NCBI GenBank assembly: GCA_003427395.1 | Contig: BFEA01000013.1 | Coordinates: 6,559,038-6,590,358 of the forward strand | Length of the DNA: 31,321 nucleotides | DNA from: Chara braunii | Taxonomy: Eukaryota > Streptophyta > Charophyceae > Charales > Characeae | Reading direction: 5' to 3' | Part shown: positions 20,607-29,840 of the stretch, one piece after another | How the letters are laid out: every line of letters begins with the position of its first letter | Position numbering within the stretch: the first letter of the stretch is position 1 | Position numbers and translations under genes: made by a program | The notes under the pieces: model-generated | Database searches by the model: none | What the model saw: only the letters and a program-made list of their open reading frames with translations | What the model was told of the DNA's origin: nothing

Positions 20607-20794
20607 AGATTTCTAAGACCGGGGACCGGCTAAGACCACAATTGAAGGGTCTCGTTGGAAGTCGGACGCACACAACAGGAAGGGATTTGTATTATTTAAT
20701 TTATTTTACTTACTGCAATCACATACAAAATCCTGCTTGACAGCCTGTTGGATTTTCGGTCGCCCGAAGTGGCTCGACTAGAAAAAGTGCGACA

Positions 20795-20840
20795 GCGTGC
20801 GCGCACGCGCGCCCGAGAGAGAGAGAGAGAGAGAGAGAGA
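20795..20840. repeat. Alternating GC palindrome and (GA)n at the LTR edge
   Basis: The 14 bases 20795-20808 (GCGTGCGCGCACGC) form a perfect palindrome, and alternation of purine and pyrimidine continues to 20812, which favours Z-DNA. A (GA)n run follows at about 20815-20840. Confidence 0.85.
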
Positions 20841-21310
20841 TGACACGAGCATACTAGTAGTTATGGATGTGCATCGACATGTGCATGTGTCATCATCATC
20901 CGTTCAACACAACTCCACAAAAAAAGTCTGACCATGACAGACTATTTATATAGCATCCTTGTGACGGATATATTTAACTCGCCACCTTGAAGTTGCCCGA
21001 AGTGAGCGAAACCCTAGATAGAATTGGTTGATTCTACTCACTCCAACCTTATTACCCTACCGACACTGACCTGCGCACTCGACAGTTTGAGAGAAACAAC
21101 AATGAATGGAGATCCACGACACACTTTCATCTGCAGGAGAGTGATTAATCGAAACTGACTGCTGACTTGCGAAATCGATAGTCAAAAACATTTAGTATCG
21201 GACGTCTTCTCCCCTCGAATAGAACACACAATCATTACAGTTGTATTTGGGGCCACATTCATTCTAAACAAATACAACAATAATGACCATAAGTCCAATT
21301 CGTGGTAGGA
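20841..21310. repeat. Dispersed repeat, copy 1
   Basis: It contains a first block (about 20841-20983: CATCATCATCC, ACTCCACAAAAAAAGT, GACAGACTATTT) and a second block (about 21214-21270: CGAATAGAACACA, TTGTATTTGGGGC) that recur in the same order at 21969-22200. No ORF is supported. Both copies follow a (GA)n run. Confidence 0.65.
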
Positions 21311-21651
21311 GTAAAATCATGCCCAGGGCTTTTAACTTCTTGCATGAGCCAGGACAATCAGTCGTAAGGTAACAAAAGGGTGCACGACGGGGGGGACGAG
21401 AAGGTCGGGGTGTCGAGGGTTGTAACCAATGTAATAGTTAGAATCTGACCACACATTGCGCACAGATCAACGACCACAAACGGGGAATCCGGGTAAGTAG
21501 GACCTCTCCGCAAGAACAAGATAGATTCAATGATTGTACTTGTTTCGAGACATTATCACTAAATACGTCTAGGTTCATCTATTTCCACGCACACGTCTCC
21601 AATTTATTTTCTTTATTGAGTTGAACACACTACACATTCTTTCTTTATCTC
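21311..21651. other. Spacer between repeat copies
   Basis: Unique sequence without domain, RNA gene or clear repeat. A short G-run lies near 21390. Confidence 0.4.
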
Positions 21652-21655
21652 CCTT

Positions 21656-21688
<33 letters not shown>

Positions 21689-21790
21689 GACACACAGACA
21701 CAGACACACATACACACACACAAACACAAACACACATACATACACACGCGCGCTCACACACGCATACACACACATACACACCCGCATACA
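21652..21790. repeat. Compound (CT)n(CA)n microsatellite
   Basis: CT repeats to about 21673 are followed by imperfect CA repeats with ACAT and GCGCGC interruptions. ORFs on both strands across it are low-complexity readings. Confidence 0.9.
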
Positions 21791-21968
21791 AGAAAGGTCT
21801 TTCTACTTTCTACGACACTTGTTTACCTCCCTCCTTTCTGGCGTCACGTGTATTATATACAAAATTTTTCTTCTTTGAGTACGGTTCCCCATCCTCTACT
21901 ACTCTAGTTCTTCTTTATCTCATATTACCCCTACTTATACACAATGTCTGCAAGAAAGAGAGAGAGAG

Positions 21969-22205
21969 GACACGGGCATAGTTCTGGATTTGCATCAATA
22001 TGTGCATTTATCATCATCATCCATTTAGCACAACGCCACAAAAAAACATGATTGTGACAGACTGTTTTGCGAGGCGTTTTCCCACTTGGCAGCTTATCAA
22101 GGATCAATGTGACGGGTGTGTTTGACTCGCCTTGTTCCCCGAATAGAACACATGTTCATTATAATTGTATTTGGGGCAACATTCATTCCAATTCATGGAA
22201 TTTAC
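21969..22205. repeat. Dispersed repeat, copy 2 (shorter)
   Basis: It matches copy 1 in its first block (about 21969-22131) and second block (about 22137-22192), but lacks the roughly 230 bp between the blocks. The copy is clearly diverged. A (GA)n run at about 21954-21968 precedes it, as in copy 1. Confidence 0.65.
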
Positions 22206-22300
22206 GTACTGATAAGCAATCAGCCAAGCATGAAGTCAGAATGCCAAAAGAAAAACGTACAAGTGAGTGCACCTTAAATTGCAGTTATTATTTATTTTAN

Positions 22301-22365
<65 letters not shown>
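22301..22365. repeat. (CT)n microsatellite
   Basis: An uninterrupted CT run of about 65 bp bounded by Ns, so its true length is uncertain. Confidence 0.95.
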
Positions 22366-22643
22366 NTCGGTTNTTTGCGAAACACACACACAAAGACAAA
22401 CAAACATGTAATGTGTGATATTCTTTGTACAATGGTCAACTGTTCACAACCATGTGTATCTCCTTTAAGCAATCAATTAAACATCTGTTTTTTAGCTTCA
22501 AAGTTTTTGATATGCCCCTTAAATTTTAATTTATTTGCCATGCGCGCATCTGTTGACCAATCTACCCAGTCGTGCCTCTTTGGCAAGGATTGAAGTTTTC
22601 GACTAATATGTTTAACATGTCATTTTCATAAATTTATTTGAAA

Positions 22644-22860
22644 GACTCTAAGTGAAAGTCGCCATACATTTTCTCAAAAGTTAGTGGCTCTATGTGAAAG
22701 TCATATGAAATGACACTTTTCTAAAGTCAACGAACAAACCATAAGCGAAAACCTAACTACACATGGCCCTAAGCGAAGGCCAAACTACACGTATCATTTG
22801 AAACAGTGAATATGACCCTAAATGAAGGTCATAATCAATCATAAGTTTTAAGTAAAAGTT
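22644..22860 (+). repeat. Six dispersed 17-nt hairpin motifs
   Basis: Motifs lie at 22644-22660, 22686-22702, 22737-22753, 22765-22781, 22814-22830 and 22844-22860, spaced 28-51 bp apart. The consensus is a 4-bp stem around a 9-nt loop like CTAAGYGAA. Stem pairs are GACT/AGTC, GGCT/AGTC (one wobble), GGCC/GGCC, GACC/GGTC and AGTT/AGTT (two wobbles); the third copy does not pair. The stem therefore changes on both sides in a compensatory way in several copies. Confidence 0.6.
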
Positions 22861-24170
22861 AATTTTATTGACAAAAATGATAATGTGGAAAATAATAATG
22901 TCATAACCTATTAAAATTATTTTCAAAATATTATAAGAAATTACACGTATTACGTATTTAGAAAACACATCTCCACTAACAAATTAATGTTAAACAATTT
23001 GTGTTTTGTTTTGATGTATTATAGATTATTACTTAATTATTTATGAAAAACACAACTTTAAAAATTTTGATGAAATGACTCAAATTCAGTAGTCGACATC
23101 AATGAACAACGATTTGCAACATTTATCTTGTCATCACAAATCACATATCAAGCCACATTATACGACCACAAAAAAAAAGATTGGGAAACATTCTCAATTA
23201 ATTTTTGTATTAAAAAATAAAGTTACAATTTATTTTTTAGATTAAATAACAAAAATAAAATAACATATATGATTCATTAATAAATTAATTTTTACATTCT
23301 TCCCTACTTGTAGTAATAATCATAAAAATTAAATAAAAAATTATTAAAAATATATTTATTTCAATAACTACTAGGGGACACCAATATCAAAGATTATATA
23401 TAAATCAGTCATCATAAAATTATTAGTTCCTTGTATAGTTAATTATTTATTTTTAGCGATTTCTTTCTCACTTTACAATGACAATACTTTTCAGATACTA
23501 TCATCCAATTTTCTATCATGAACTAATTCACAATACTTGTTTATAAGTTATAAATTTAAACTCAAGTGCGTATTTCAATAGTAAAATGTACCGACTAACC
23601 TAACTCCATTAGTTTCTATCAATTTTAGTTTTTTTCCCTCTCCATCTCTCTCTCTTAGTCTCTTTCTCACTCCAATTTTTTACTTTTTTTTTTTTTTTTT
23701 TTTTTTTTATGAAACTCTTTTTATACATTTACTTCTTCTTTATAAATTTCTCATCTTTCAGATCCTACCTTTTCTTGTGAAGGGAGTCTAGTTAAAAAAA
23801 AAAAAAGATCACTCATAACTCATCAACTAAACGTTCATGTCACAAGTTTCAACCTATCGTTTTCTTATTTCAGTTGCAAGCCTTCGTTAAGTGCTAGTTG
23901 CTAATTTTACATATTTCATAAATACAACATTTTTCGTATCGAAACTCCACTTATTCTTGACGCATCAGTACTCCTTTAACTCTAAAATATATTATCCATT
24001 AATACATAAATCTTTGATATTTTTTTTGAATGCAATAATAATAATAAAATCAAAAGAAAAATCAAACATTGTTTTTATAATTAATGAATGACCACAATAT
24101 CAAAGACTATATATAAAATAGTCATTATGAAAATAATATATATATATATCGTCACAAACAGAACTGCCTA
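22861..24170. other. AT-rich non-coding block with a 44-bp direct repeat
   Basis: Strongly AT-rich, with no supported gene. CAATATCAAAGATTATATAT (23382-23425) recurs with changes at 24095-24138, about 713 bp apart. A poly(T) tract lies at about 23684-23708 and an AT dinucleotide run at about 24138-24149. The two repeats could be ends of an old AT-rich insertion. Confidence 0.55.
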
Positions 24171-24179
24171 TATACAGGG

Positions 24180-24374
24180 TTGTCAGGCCGAACGTACGGA
24201 GGCCCCTTAGCTGACCCCCGAACGTATTTTTTCTCGGTTTTGTTTATTTTTATTTCATTTTTTTTGTATTTCATTTTTATTTCAAAATTTGTAAGGGACT
24301 CGGATGTAATTCTCAAAAAAATCTTGTTTAGTTTATTTTTCTCCATAACATTTTTTTTTTCAGATTTTTTTGAT

Positions 24375-24410
<36 letters not shown>

Positions 24411-25160
24411 AGTCCGCGTTCGGCCCGAACGAACGAACGCATCCCCAAGGGGTCCCATACGTTCGGGCATTCGGGTTCGGGCATTCGGGTTCGGGCATTC
24501 GGGTTCGGGCATTCGGGTTCGGGCATTCGGGTTCGGGCGTTCGGCCCATCCCCAACGCCGGTTACCCTGACTAGAACAATATATTCCCAATAAAAACCAC
24601 AAGTAATACGAAAAAGAAATTAAAAATATAAAACAACAGAAAAAAAAATATATATATATATAATAAACAAAATGCACAACATTATAGAAAATAAAAAAAT
24701 ATTATCAACGACATTTTTACTAGCCGTACGTGCGAAAGGCTTCGGGGCCAGCCCCATACGTGCAGGCGTTCGGGGGTTGAACGACGTCAGGTTCGGACCC
24801 TGCCAAACCCCGGAAGGCGACACAGACGTGTTTTTTTTTTTTAATTATTTCTTGTGAGTGGCGCAGGGTCCGAAGAAACCCCCTGAATTTTTCTTTTTCC
24901 AAAACTAAACGACAAAAAAAAAAAAAAAAAAACAAGAGCCAATCAGCGCAAGCCACGTGGAATATGGGTTGAACGACGCCACGTCTGGCTGAACGCCGAA
25001 CCAGCCGGCGGGACCCGTTGGCGTTCGTCCGGACACAAAAAATAAAAAACAAAACAAAAAAGGGGGCCTCGAGTTCGGCCGGTGGAAGACTATCTATGCC
25101 GAACTCCTCTGGTCAATTTGAGCGGACGCCCGCAAACGAGCACTGTCTAGGAACGCCAGA
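24180..25160. other. GTTCGG/CCGAAC-rich island with homopolymer tracts
   Basis: GC-rich pieces full of GTTCGG or CCGAAC are separated by long T or A runs (for example about 24380-24409 and 24915-24932). GGTTGAACGACG occurs twice (about 24776 and 24967). A CCAAT box and a CCACGTGG G-box lie near 24939-24960, and AGGGTGAGT at about 25165 resembles a 5' splice site. It contrasts sharply with the AT-rich block upstream. I could not find a coding frame that survives the homopolymers. Confidence 0.5.
24465..24545 (+). repeat. 14-bp (two-heptamer) G-rich tandem repeat
   Basis: Five units of CATTCGGGTTCGGG start at 24468, 24482, 24496, 24510 and 24524. Each consists of two 7-bp halves. GGG runs alternate with 5- and 3-nt spacers, which fits intramolecular G-quadruplex rules on the + strand. 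Confidence 0.9.
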
Positions 25161-25179
25161 GGAGGGTGAGTCTCTTTTT

Positions 25180-25264
25180 TTTTCCATTCTTTCTTTCTTT
25201 CTTTCTTTCTATCTTTTTTTTTTTTTTTTTCTTTTCTTTCATTCAATTTTTTCCTTGAGTTCGA

Positions 25265-25299
<35 letters not shown>

Positions 25300-25330
25300 C
25301 CTCCCTGCATTTTGTTTCTTACATTCCTTG
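25180..25330. repeat. Polypyrimidine tract (TTTC)n, T-run, (CT)n
   Basis: Nearly pure pyrimidine on the + strand, with TTCCTTGAGTTCG occurring on both sides of the CT run (about 25250 and 25324). Confidence 0.85.
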
Positions 25331-25435
25331 AGTTCGGATCCACCTCTTCCCCCCCTTCCCCGACTTTCTCACCACCTTTTTTCATTATTTTTTTGTTGTT
25401 TTTTGTTTCATCTTGAAATTTCGAAATTAGTAAAT

Positions 25436-25534
25436 CACTCACTCACTCAATCAATCAACCAACCATTCAATCAATTAATCAATTGATCTGATTGATTGAT
25501 TGAATCAATCAATCAATCAATCAATCAATCGATA
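25436..25534. repeat. (TCAA)n tetranucleotide repeat with strand switch
   Basis: TCAA units change to TTGA units near 25485-25500 and back, so the two arms can pair as an imperfect hairpin. Confidence 0.85.
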
Positions 25535-25551
25535 GCGCCCACCCACTGTCC

Positions 25552-25890
25552 TTGTGTGTTTGTGTGTGTGTGTGTGTGAGAGAGAGAGCGAAAGAGAGGT
25601 TCATCCTGCTCATCTTCCTTCCTCCACCTTCCTCTTCTTTCCTCCTCCGTCCTCCTTGTCTCCTCTCGTTCATCCTTCCTCCTCCCTCCTCCTTTCCCCG
25701 CGTGCCACGTGCCACATCAGCACGCACGACACACAAGTTCTTATCAATCTTTACTCCTCCTCCTTTCTCTTTGTCTCCCGTCCTCCTGCTTCCTCCTCCT
25801 TCCTCCTCCTCTCTCCTCCTTCCTCCTCGTCTCCTCTTCTCCTTCTTCCTCGTCCCCCTTCCTCCTCCCTCGTTTTTCCTCCTACCACGT
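25552..25890. repeat. (GT)n then TCC-rich polypyrimidine tract
   Basis: A short GT run and GA run are followed by about 270 bp dominated by CCTCCTTCC-like sequence, interrupted near 25700-25740. ORFs on both strands (Ser/Pro/Leu-rich on +, Glu/Gly/Arg-rich on -) are composition artefacts. Such mirror-like tracts can form triplex DNA. Confidence 0.85.
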
Positions 25891-26073
25891 GAGACAACGC
25901 CACACGTTTTTCCTTCTGACACGGAATGTCGGGGCCGATGACTACCAACATTGGTAACCGGAGCCGCGCAGGGACAGAGGAACCCCATGGTGATGCTGGA
26001 CACTTGCGAATTTCGCTCACCTTCTCTTCGATCTCCTGTGTTTCGTAGCCTGTCTGTTGCAGACATTCACTGA
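25891..26073. other. Spacer without recognised features
   Basis: Mixed-composition unique sequence; I see no gene or repeat in it. Confidence 0.4.
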
Positions 26074-26230
26074 GCGGACATGTTGAGATCCGGGACGATC
26101 CAGATTCATACACACACACACGCATACACACACACACACACAGAGTACTAGTTGATAGTACTTAATACTAACTACTGATTGCCCAACTGTTGCAGAAGCG
26201 GACATGTTGAGATATGGGACGATCCAGATT

Positions 26231-26262
<32 letters not shown>

Positions 26263-26310
26263 TAGTACTAGTTGATAGTACTTAATGCTAATTACTCATT
26301 GCAAAAGCAT
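26074..26310. repeat. 124-bp tandem duplication containing (CA)n
   Basis: GCGGACATGTTGAGAT starts at 26074 and 26198. Each copy continues through GGGACGATCCAGATTCA, a CA run, and AGTACTAGTTGATAGTACTT, an internal inverted repeat. Confidence 0.9.
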
Positions 26311-26404
26311 TCTAATTTCTAACGCTTCAGTGCAGCTGAACACAAACAATGCCGTCAACAACCTCCAGAGGCAGCCGCTGGACATTCTAGAGTGATGTCC
26401 CCAA

Positions 26405-26752
26405 CACAATTGATCCATTGATTGATAAAATGATTGAGCGGTTGATTGATTGATCGATTGATCGGATCAATCAACCGATTGATTGATTGATTGATTCAAT
26501 TGACTGACTGGTTGAATCACTCAATCAATCGATCGATTGATTCAATCCTTGGCCATTCAATCAACTAATTAATCAATTGAATTGATTGATTGATTGATTG
26601 ATTGATTAAACAATTCAATCATTGGCCAACTGTTTCTTTGGTAGTAGGAGGAGCTGGGATAGGAGTAACCGCTCTATCAATCAATCGATTGATTGATTGA
26701 TTGATCGATCGAGAGAAATTTCGAAATCAATTAATCAATCAATCAATCAATT

Positions 26753-26828
<76 letters not shown>

Positions 26829-27050
26829 ACCACTCAATCAATCGACTAACCAACCAGTTAAGTGGAGTCAATCAATCGAATCAATCGTTCAATTCATCAA
26901 TTAATCAACCAATCAATCAATTATTTGAAATGATCAATCAATGAATCGATCAACCAATCAGTAAACCAAGTCCAATGATCGACCATCGAATGAGCGAATG
27001 ATGGATCGATATACAAACTCATCGATCTGTTGATTGGTTGATTGATTATG
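26405..27050. repeat. Long (AATC)n array with repeated strand switches
   Basis: About 640 bp of ATTG/GATT and CAAT/AATC tetranucleotides. The strand of the repeat flips many times, giving self-complementary stretches. The longest pure run is near 26726-26826. Non-repeat pieces such as TTGGCCA occur twice (about 26550 and 26622). Confidence 0.9.
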
Positions 27051-27197
27051 CATGTCTGTTCTCGCATTTCGTCGGCATCGGTTCAGTCACGATCGAGGGA
27101 ACATACGTCGTTGTCCATTGTCGTGTTTCTTCAATCGCACGCGCCAGGTCGCAGGCTTGTAGGGCCAGGTGGGTAGAGGCAGGGAGAGAGCGCCGAC

Positions 27198-28885
27198 ATG
27201 GCGCGTTGGCTGGAGTTTGTGCCCAATGAAGACTTCGAGAACGACCCTAGGGCAAAGCACGTCATCTGGTAGTACGTGCAGAAGGGTCAATTGTGAACCA
27301 ACTCTTCGGAAGCGGACCCGAAGGACAATCACGAGTTACGTTGCAGATTGTGTGGTCACCAGTGAGTCAACAACCAAACCAAGGCCACCCAACACTTCAA
27401 CACCTCACGCGAGCATGACAGGTGCCCGCACTCGTGCGTGAACATTCTTAGGGAGGTGCAAACTTGAAGGGCAAACATAGCCTTGAAGGGTTCCCTACTT
27501 GTCTATGTGCGGGAGGCTGACAGGGATGGTGAGCTCGATTTTCGAGCATCCCCTCAACTGCAGATTGCCTGGCGGTGTAGCACGACAACCCCCCTCTGGT
27601 CCCTGTGCGTGATTTGGCATAGGGACGAGGGCGGGCGGAGTGAGAAGGCCCCGCACTGGTGGTACGGTAGGACGGAGCGCGCCCCTTCGAAGGAGTGGGC
27701 GCCTCTGGAGCAGTGGGCCCATCTAGTGGAGGGTGAGAGGGAGCAGAAGAGAACCCGTCAGGGGTAGAGGGGGCAGGAGAGGGCTCGTGTGGGGGAGGGG
27801 ACGAGTGGGACGAGACAGAGCATGTAGAGCACGTAAGGGCGAGACGGTTTGATCCGGTGAGGAAGTGACCGTATGGTGCTTCGCATTTGCAGCCAGGGAG
27901 GAGACGGTGTGTGCTTGAGGCGGCTACTCGCGCTCCGCAGGACGAGCAACAATGGTGGAGGGAGAGGATGCTCCAACGAGCGAGAGATGAGGGCATACAT
28001 GTCCCTGCCGACCTCGAGGAAGGGCTGGCAGGAGACCCTGCAGAGCGTAGACAGGCTCGACACCAAGTGCCCAGAGTAACCCAGACTCGTCTTGATAGTT
28101 GGGTCGAGCACCCCATCCAGTACGACCTCGACATGGAGTACATTAGATTCTTCGTGGGTTGTGGTATGTCGTTCAACGTCGCTAGATCAGAATGGTATTT
28201 GACTTTACACGACGTCTAACTTAGTCAGTTCAGGGGTCCGTACTGACCTCATGAACCAGGGTCTTAGTTACTTCGCAGGACTATTGTCCCTGTTGTACGA
28301 GGAGCTCGGTGAGCGTTTGCGGTATTATCGCGAGTCGTGGTCTGAGGGGGTCACTTTCATGATGGGCGGCTGGTCGACTCAGGCCAACCGCCCTCTCTGC
28401 AACTACTTGGTTGAAGGGAGGTTGGGTGCATCCCTACACCGTGTTGAGGATATGTTTGGTAGGGAGTGGATCGGAGCAGGTTTGTACCTCATATGAAGGG
28501 AACTCATTCTAGAGATTGACGCTCAACATGTGGTAGCGATATGTACGGACAACGCGTTGGCCGACAAGGAGGCTTACTGTTTGCTCCATAATGATCAGGG
28601 TCTTTCATTGCGAAAGATCACTTCGATCCCTTGCTCAACCGACTACTGCAAATTGATGCTTACACACATCGCCATACATCCGTTGGTAGCGTATGTCATT
28701 GCAGAGGGGCGAGATATTACTTTGTTTTTTCGGCGGCTCTCACGGGCAGCGTACCTCCTAAGTCAACAGTCTCCAACTGTGTCCTTGATCCGCCCGGGGG
28801 AGACGTGGTGTCGCATTGTTTGGAGTCGGGCCACTTCTGGCGACCAGAAAGCCAACAGGCTGTCACGCAGGATTTGGATGATGTT
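27198..28885 (+). pseudogene. hAT-type transposase relic (BED finger plus DUF659)
   Basis: Transposases of this superfamily cut and paste DNA transposons. The relic begins at ATG 27198 with a BED-like zinc-finger region (ELRCRLCGH, later HFN and EHDRC, about 27327-27430) broken by several stops. A low-similarity, GC-rich middle follows. In another frame about 28072-28219 reads TRLDSWVEHP and FFVGCGMSFNVARSEW, typical of the start of the DUF659 region. After a frameshift, 28251-28885 holds GVTFMMGGWS (the catalytic-region Asp of the usual DGW pattern is replaced by Gly), NRPLCNYLVEG, HVVAICTDNALADKEA and a damaged IPCSTDYCKLML. TGA 28494-28496 interrupts. The long minus-strand ORF over the middle is a shadow. 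An inverted LTR fragment truncates the C-terminal dimerisation part. Confidence 0.7.
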
Positions 28886-29118
28886 TGCAATAAAGAAAAT
28901 AAATAAATTAAAGCAAATCCCTTCCTATAGTGTGCGTCCGACTTCGAGCGAGACCCTGCAATTGCGGTCTTCGCCGATCCCTGGTCTTAGGAATCTTTTA
29001 TTTTGATTCGGAACAACAAATAATCATGCAAATAATAATCATAAAATTCTGGTATGTCATGCATGCATCAACTTTGCCAGTTTCCTAATTTGAGAACTGT
29101 GACAGGATCATCAGGGAA
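28886..29118 (-). mobile_element. Inverted fragment of the same LTR family
   Basis: The reverse complement aligns with LTR positions of about 1807-2035, including GGTCTCGCTCGAAGTCGGAC, the AATAAA signal region and the GCATGCAT motif, at roughly 80-90% identity by eye. The rest of the LTR is absent on both sides. It joins the hAT relic directly to the chromovirus remnant. Confidence 0.85.
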
Positions 29119-29815
29119 CATGATCATCAAACAAAGGCAGAGTAGACGGTGCAATGAGTTGCACAAATCCTTTAGACCGCGCAGACCGTTCGAAGGACTG
29201 AACCGGGATCAGATTCACAGATTACCGCTCGGTACCAGGGAGTTCGCGATACAGAACGAAAAGGAGTTAGCCACTGTTGTTGAGAACCTTAGGAAGGCCC
29301 AGCACAGAATGATAGAGCAGGCTAACAAGCACCGTCACCCATCACAGTTTCAAGTAGGCGACTTAGTCTGGGTCAAGGCAAAAGAGTTTGCACCGGAAGA
29401 AAACATCTCGCAGAAGTTACTGCCTGCATATAGAGGACCGTGACCGGTTCTAGAAGTCAAGGGCGGAGAGGATGGACCGTCCTACAGCATTGAGATTCCA
29501 GCACACCTCCACACATACCCTGTGTTNCATGCTTCNAANCTGCNGCCGTGTGTCACTAGTCAACAGTTCCCTTCCAGGAGATCCATGATCCCACCGGATA
29601 TGGATGGGAGCTATGACATNGAGGGCATTGTAGAAGAGGATGTGTTTAGGACAGGAGGTAGAGGTCGTCCCCANAAACANTATAAAGTCCGGTTTGCCTA
29701 TCAGGAACCGGAANACGACCGCTGGTTCACGAAAGCAGAACTTCTAGAGACTGCTCCCGACATAGTTAGAGCCTATGAGCGTGACAAGAAAGGTAAAGGT
29801 CCCGCCTTGGACTGA
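29119..29815 (+). pseudogene. pol: Chromovirus integrase C-terminus with chromodomain
   Basis: This is a different Ty3/gypsy lineage from the giant element. The frame shows KAQHRMIEQANKHRH, FQVGDLVWVKAKEF and KLLPAYRGP (GPY/F-type module), then TGA at 29441-29443, then YSIEIPAHLHTYPVFHASKL and a chromodomain-like end: GIVEEDVF, YKVRFAYQEPE, DRWFTKAELLETAPDIVRAYE. Chromodomains target integration to particular chromatin. The zinc finger and catalytic core are missing upstream, so only the 3' end of pol remains. It stops at TGA 29813-29815. Several Ns affect residues. Confidence 0.85.
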
Positions 29816-29840
29816 AATTTTCTCGGAGGACCTCGAAATT

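Larger units (their letters stand above)
18692..20794 (+). mobile_element. 3' long terminal repeat of the giant Ty3/gypsy element
   Basis: The direct repeat of 1-2107, 2103 bp long, again TGTTAGCG...TGCGACA. It carries the same 24-bp array (18829-18924), both coding modules (here both open), and the AATAAA at 20601-20606. The adjacent 5 bases downstream are GCGTG; the matching upstream copy would lie just before the window start, so a target-site duplication cannot be tested here. With the 5' LTR it defines an element of about 20.8 kb. Confidence 0.93.

Noticed and set aside
24465-24545. Interstitial telomere repeat
   Set aside because: The heptamers are ATTCGGG/GTTCGGG-like, not TTTAGGG or another known telomere repeat, and there are only about ten heptamers.
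25521-26066. Glu/Arg/Gly-rich minus-strand ORF of 181 codons and overlapping + strand Ser/Pro ORFs
   Set aside because: All are translations of the TCC-rich polypyrimidine tract and adjoining microsatellites.
27448-28176. Long minus-strand ORF (242 codons) rich in Ser/Pro/Arg
   Set aside because: It lies antisense to the hAT relic in a GC-rich stretch and has no recognisable motif; the + strand reads transposase domains on both sides.
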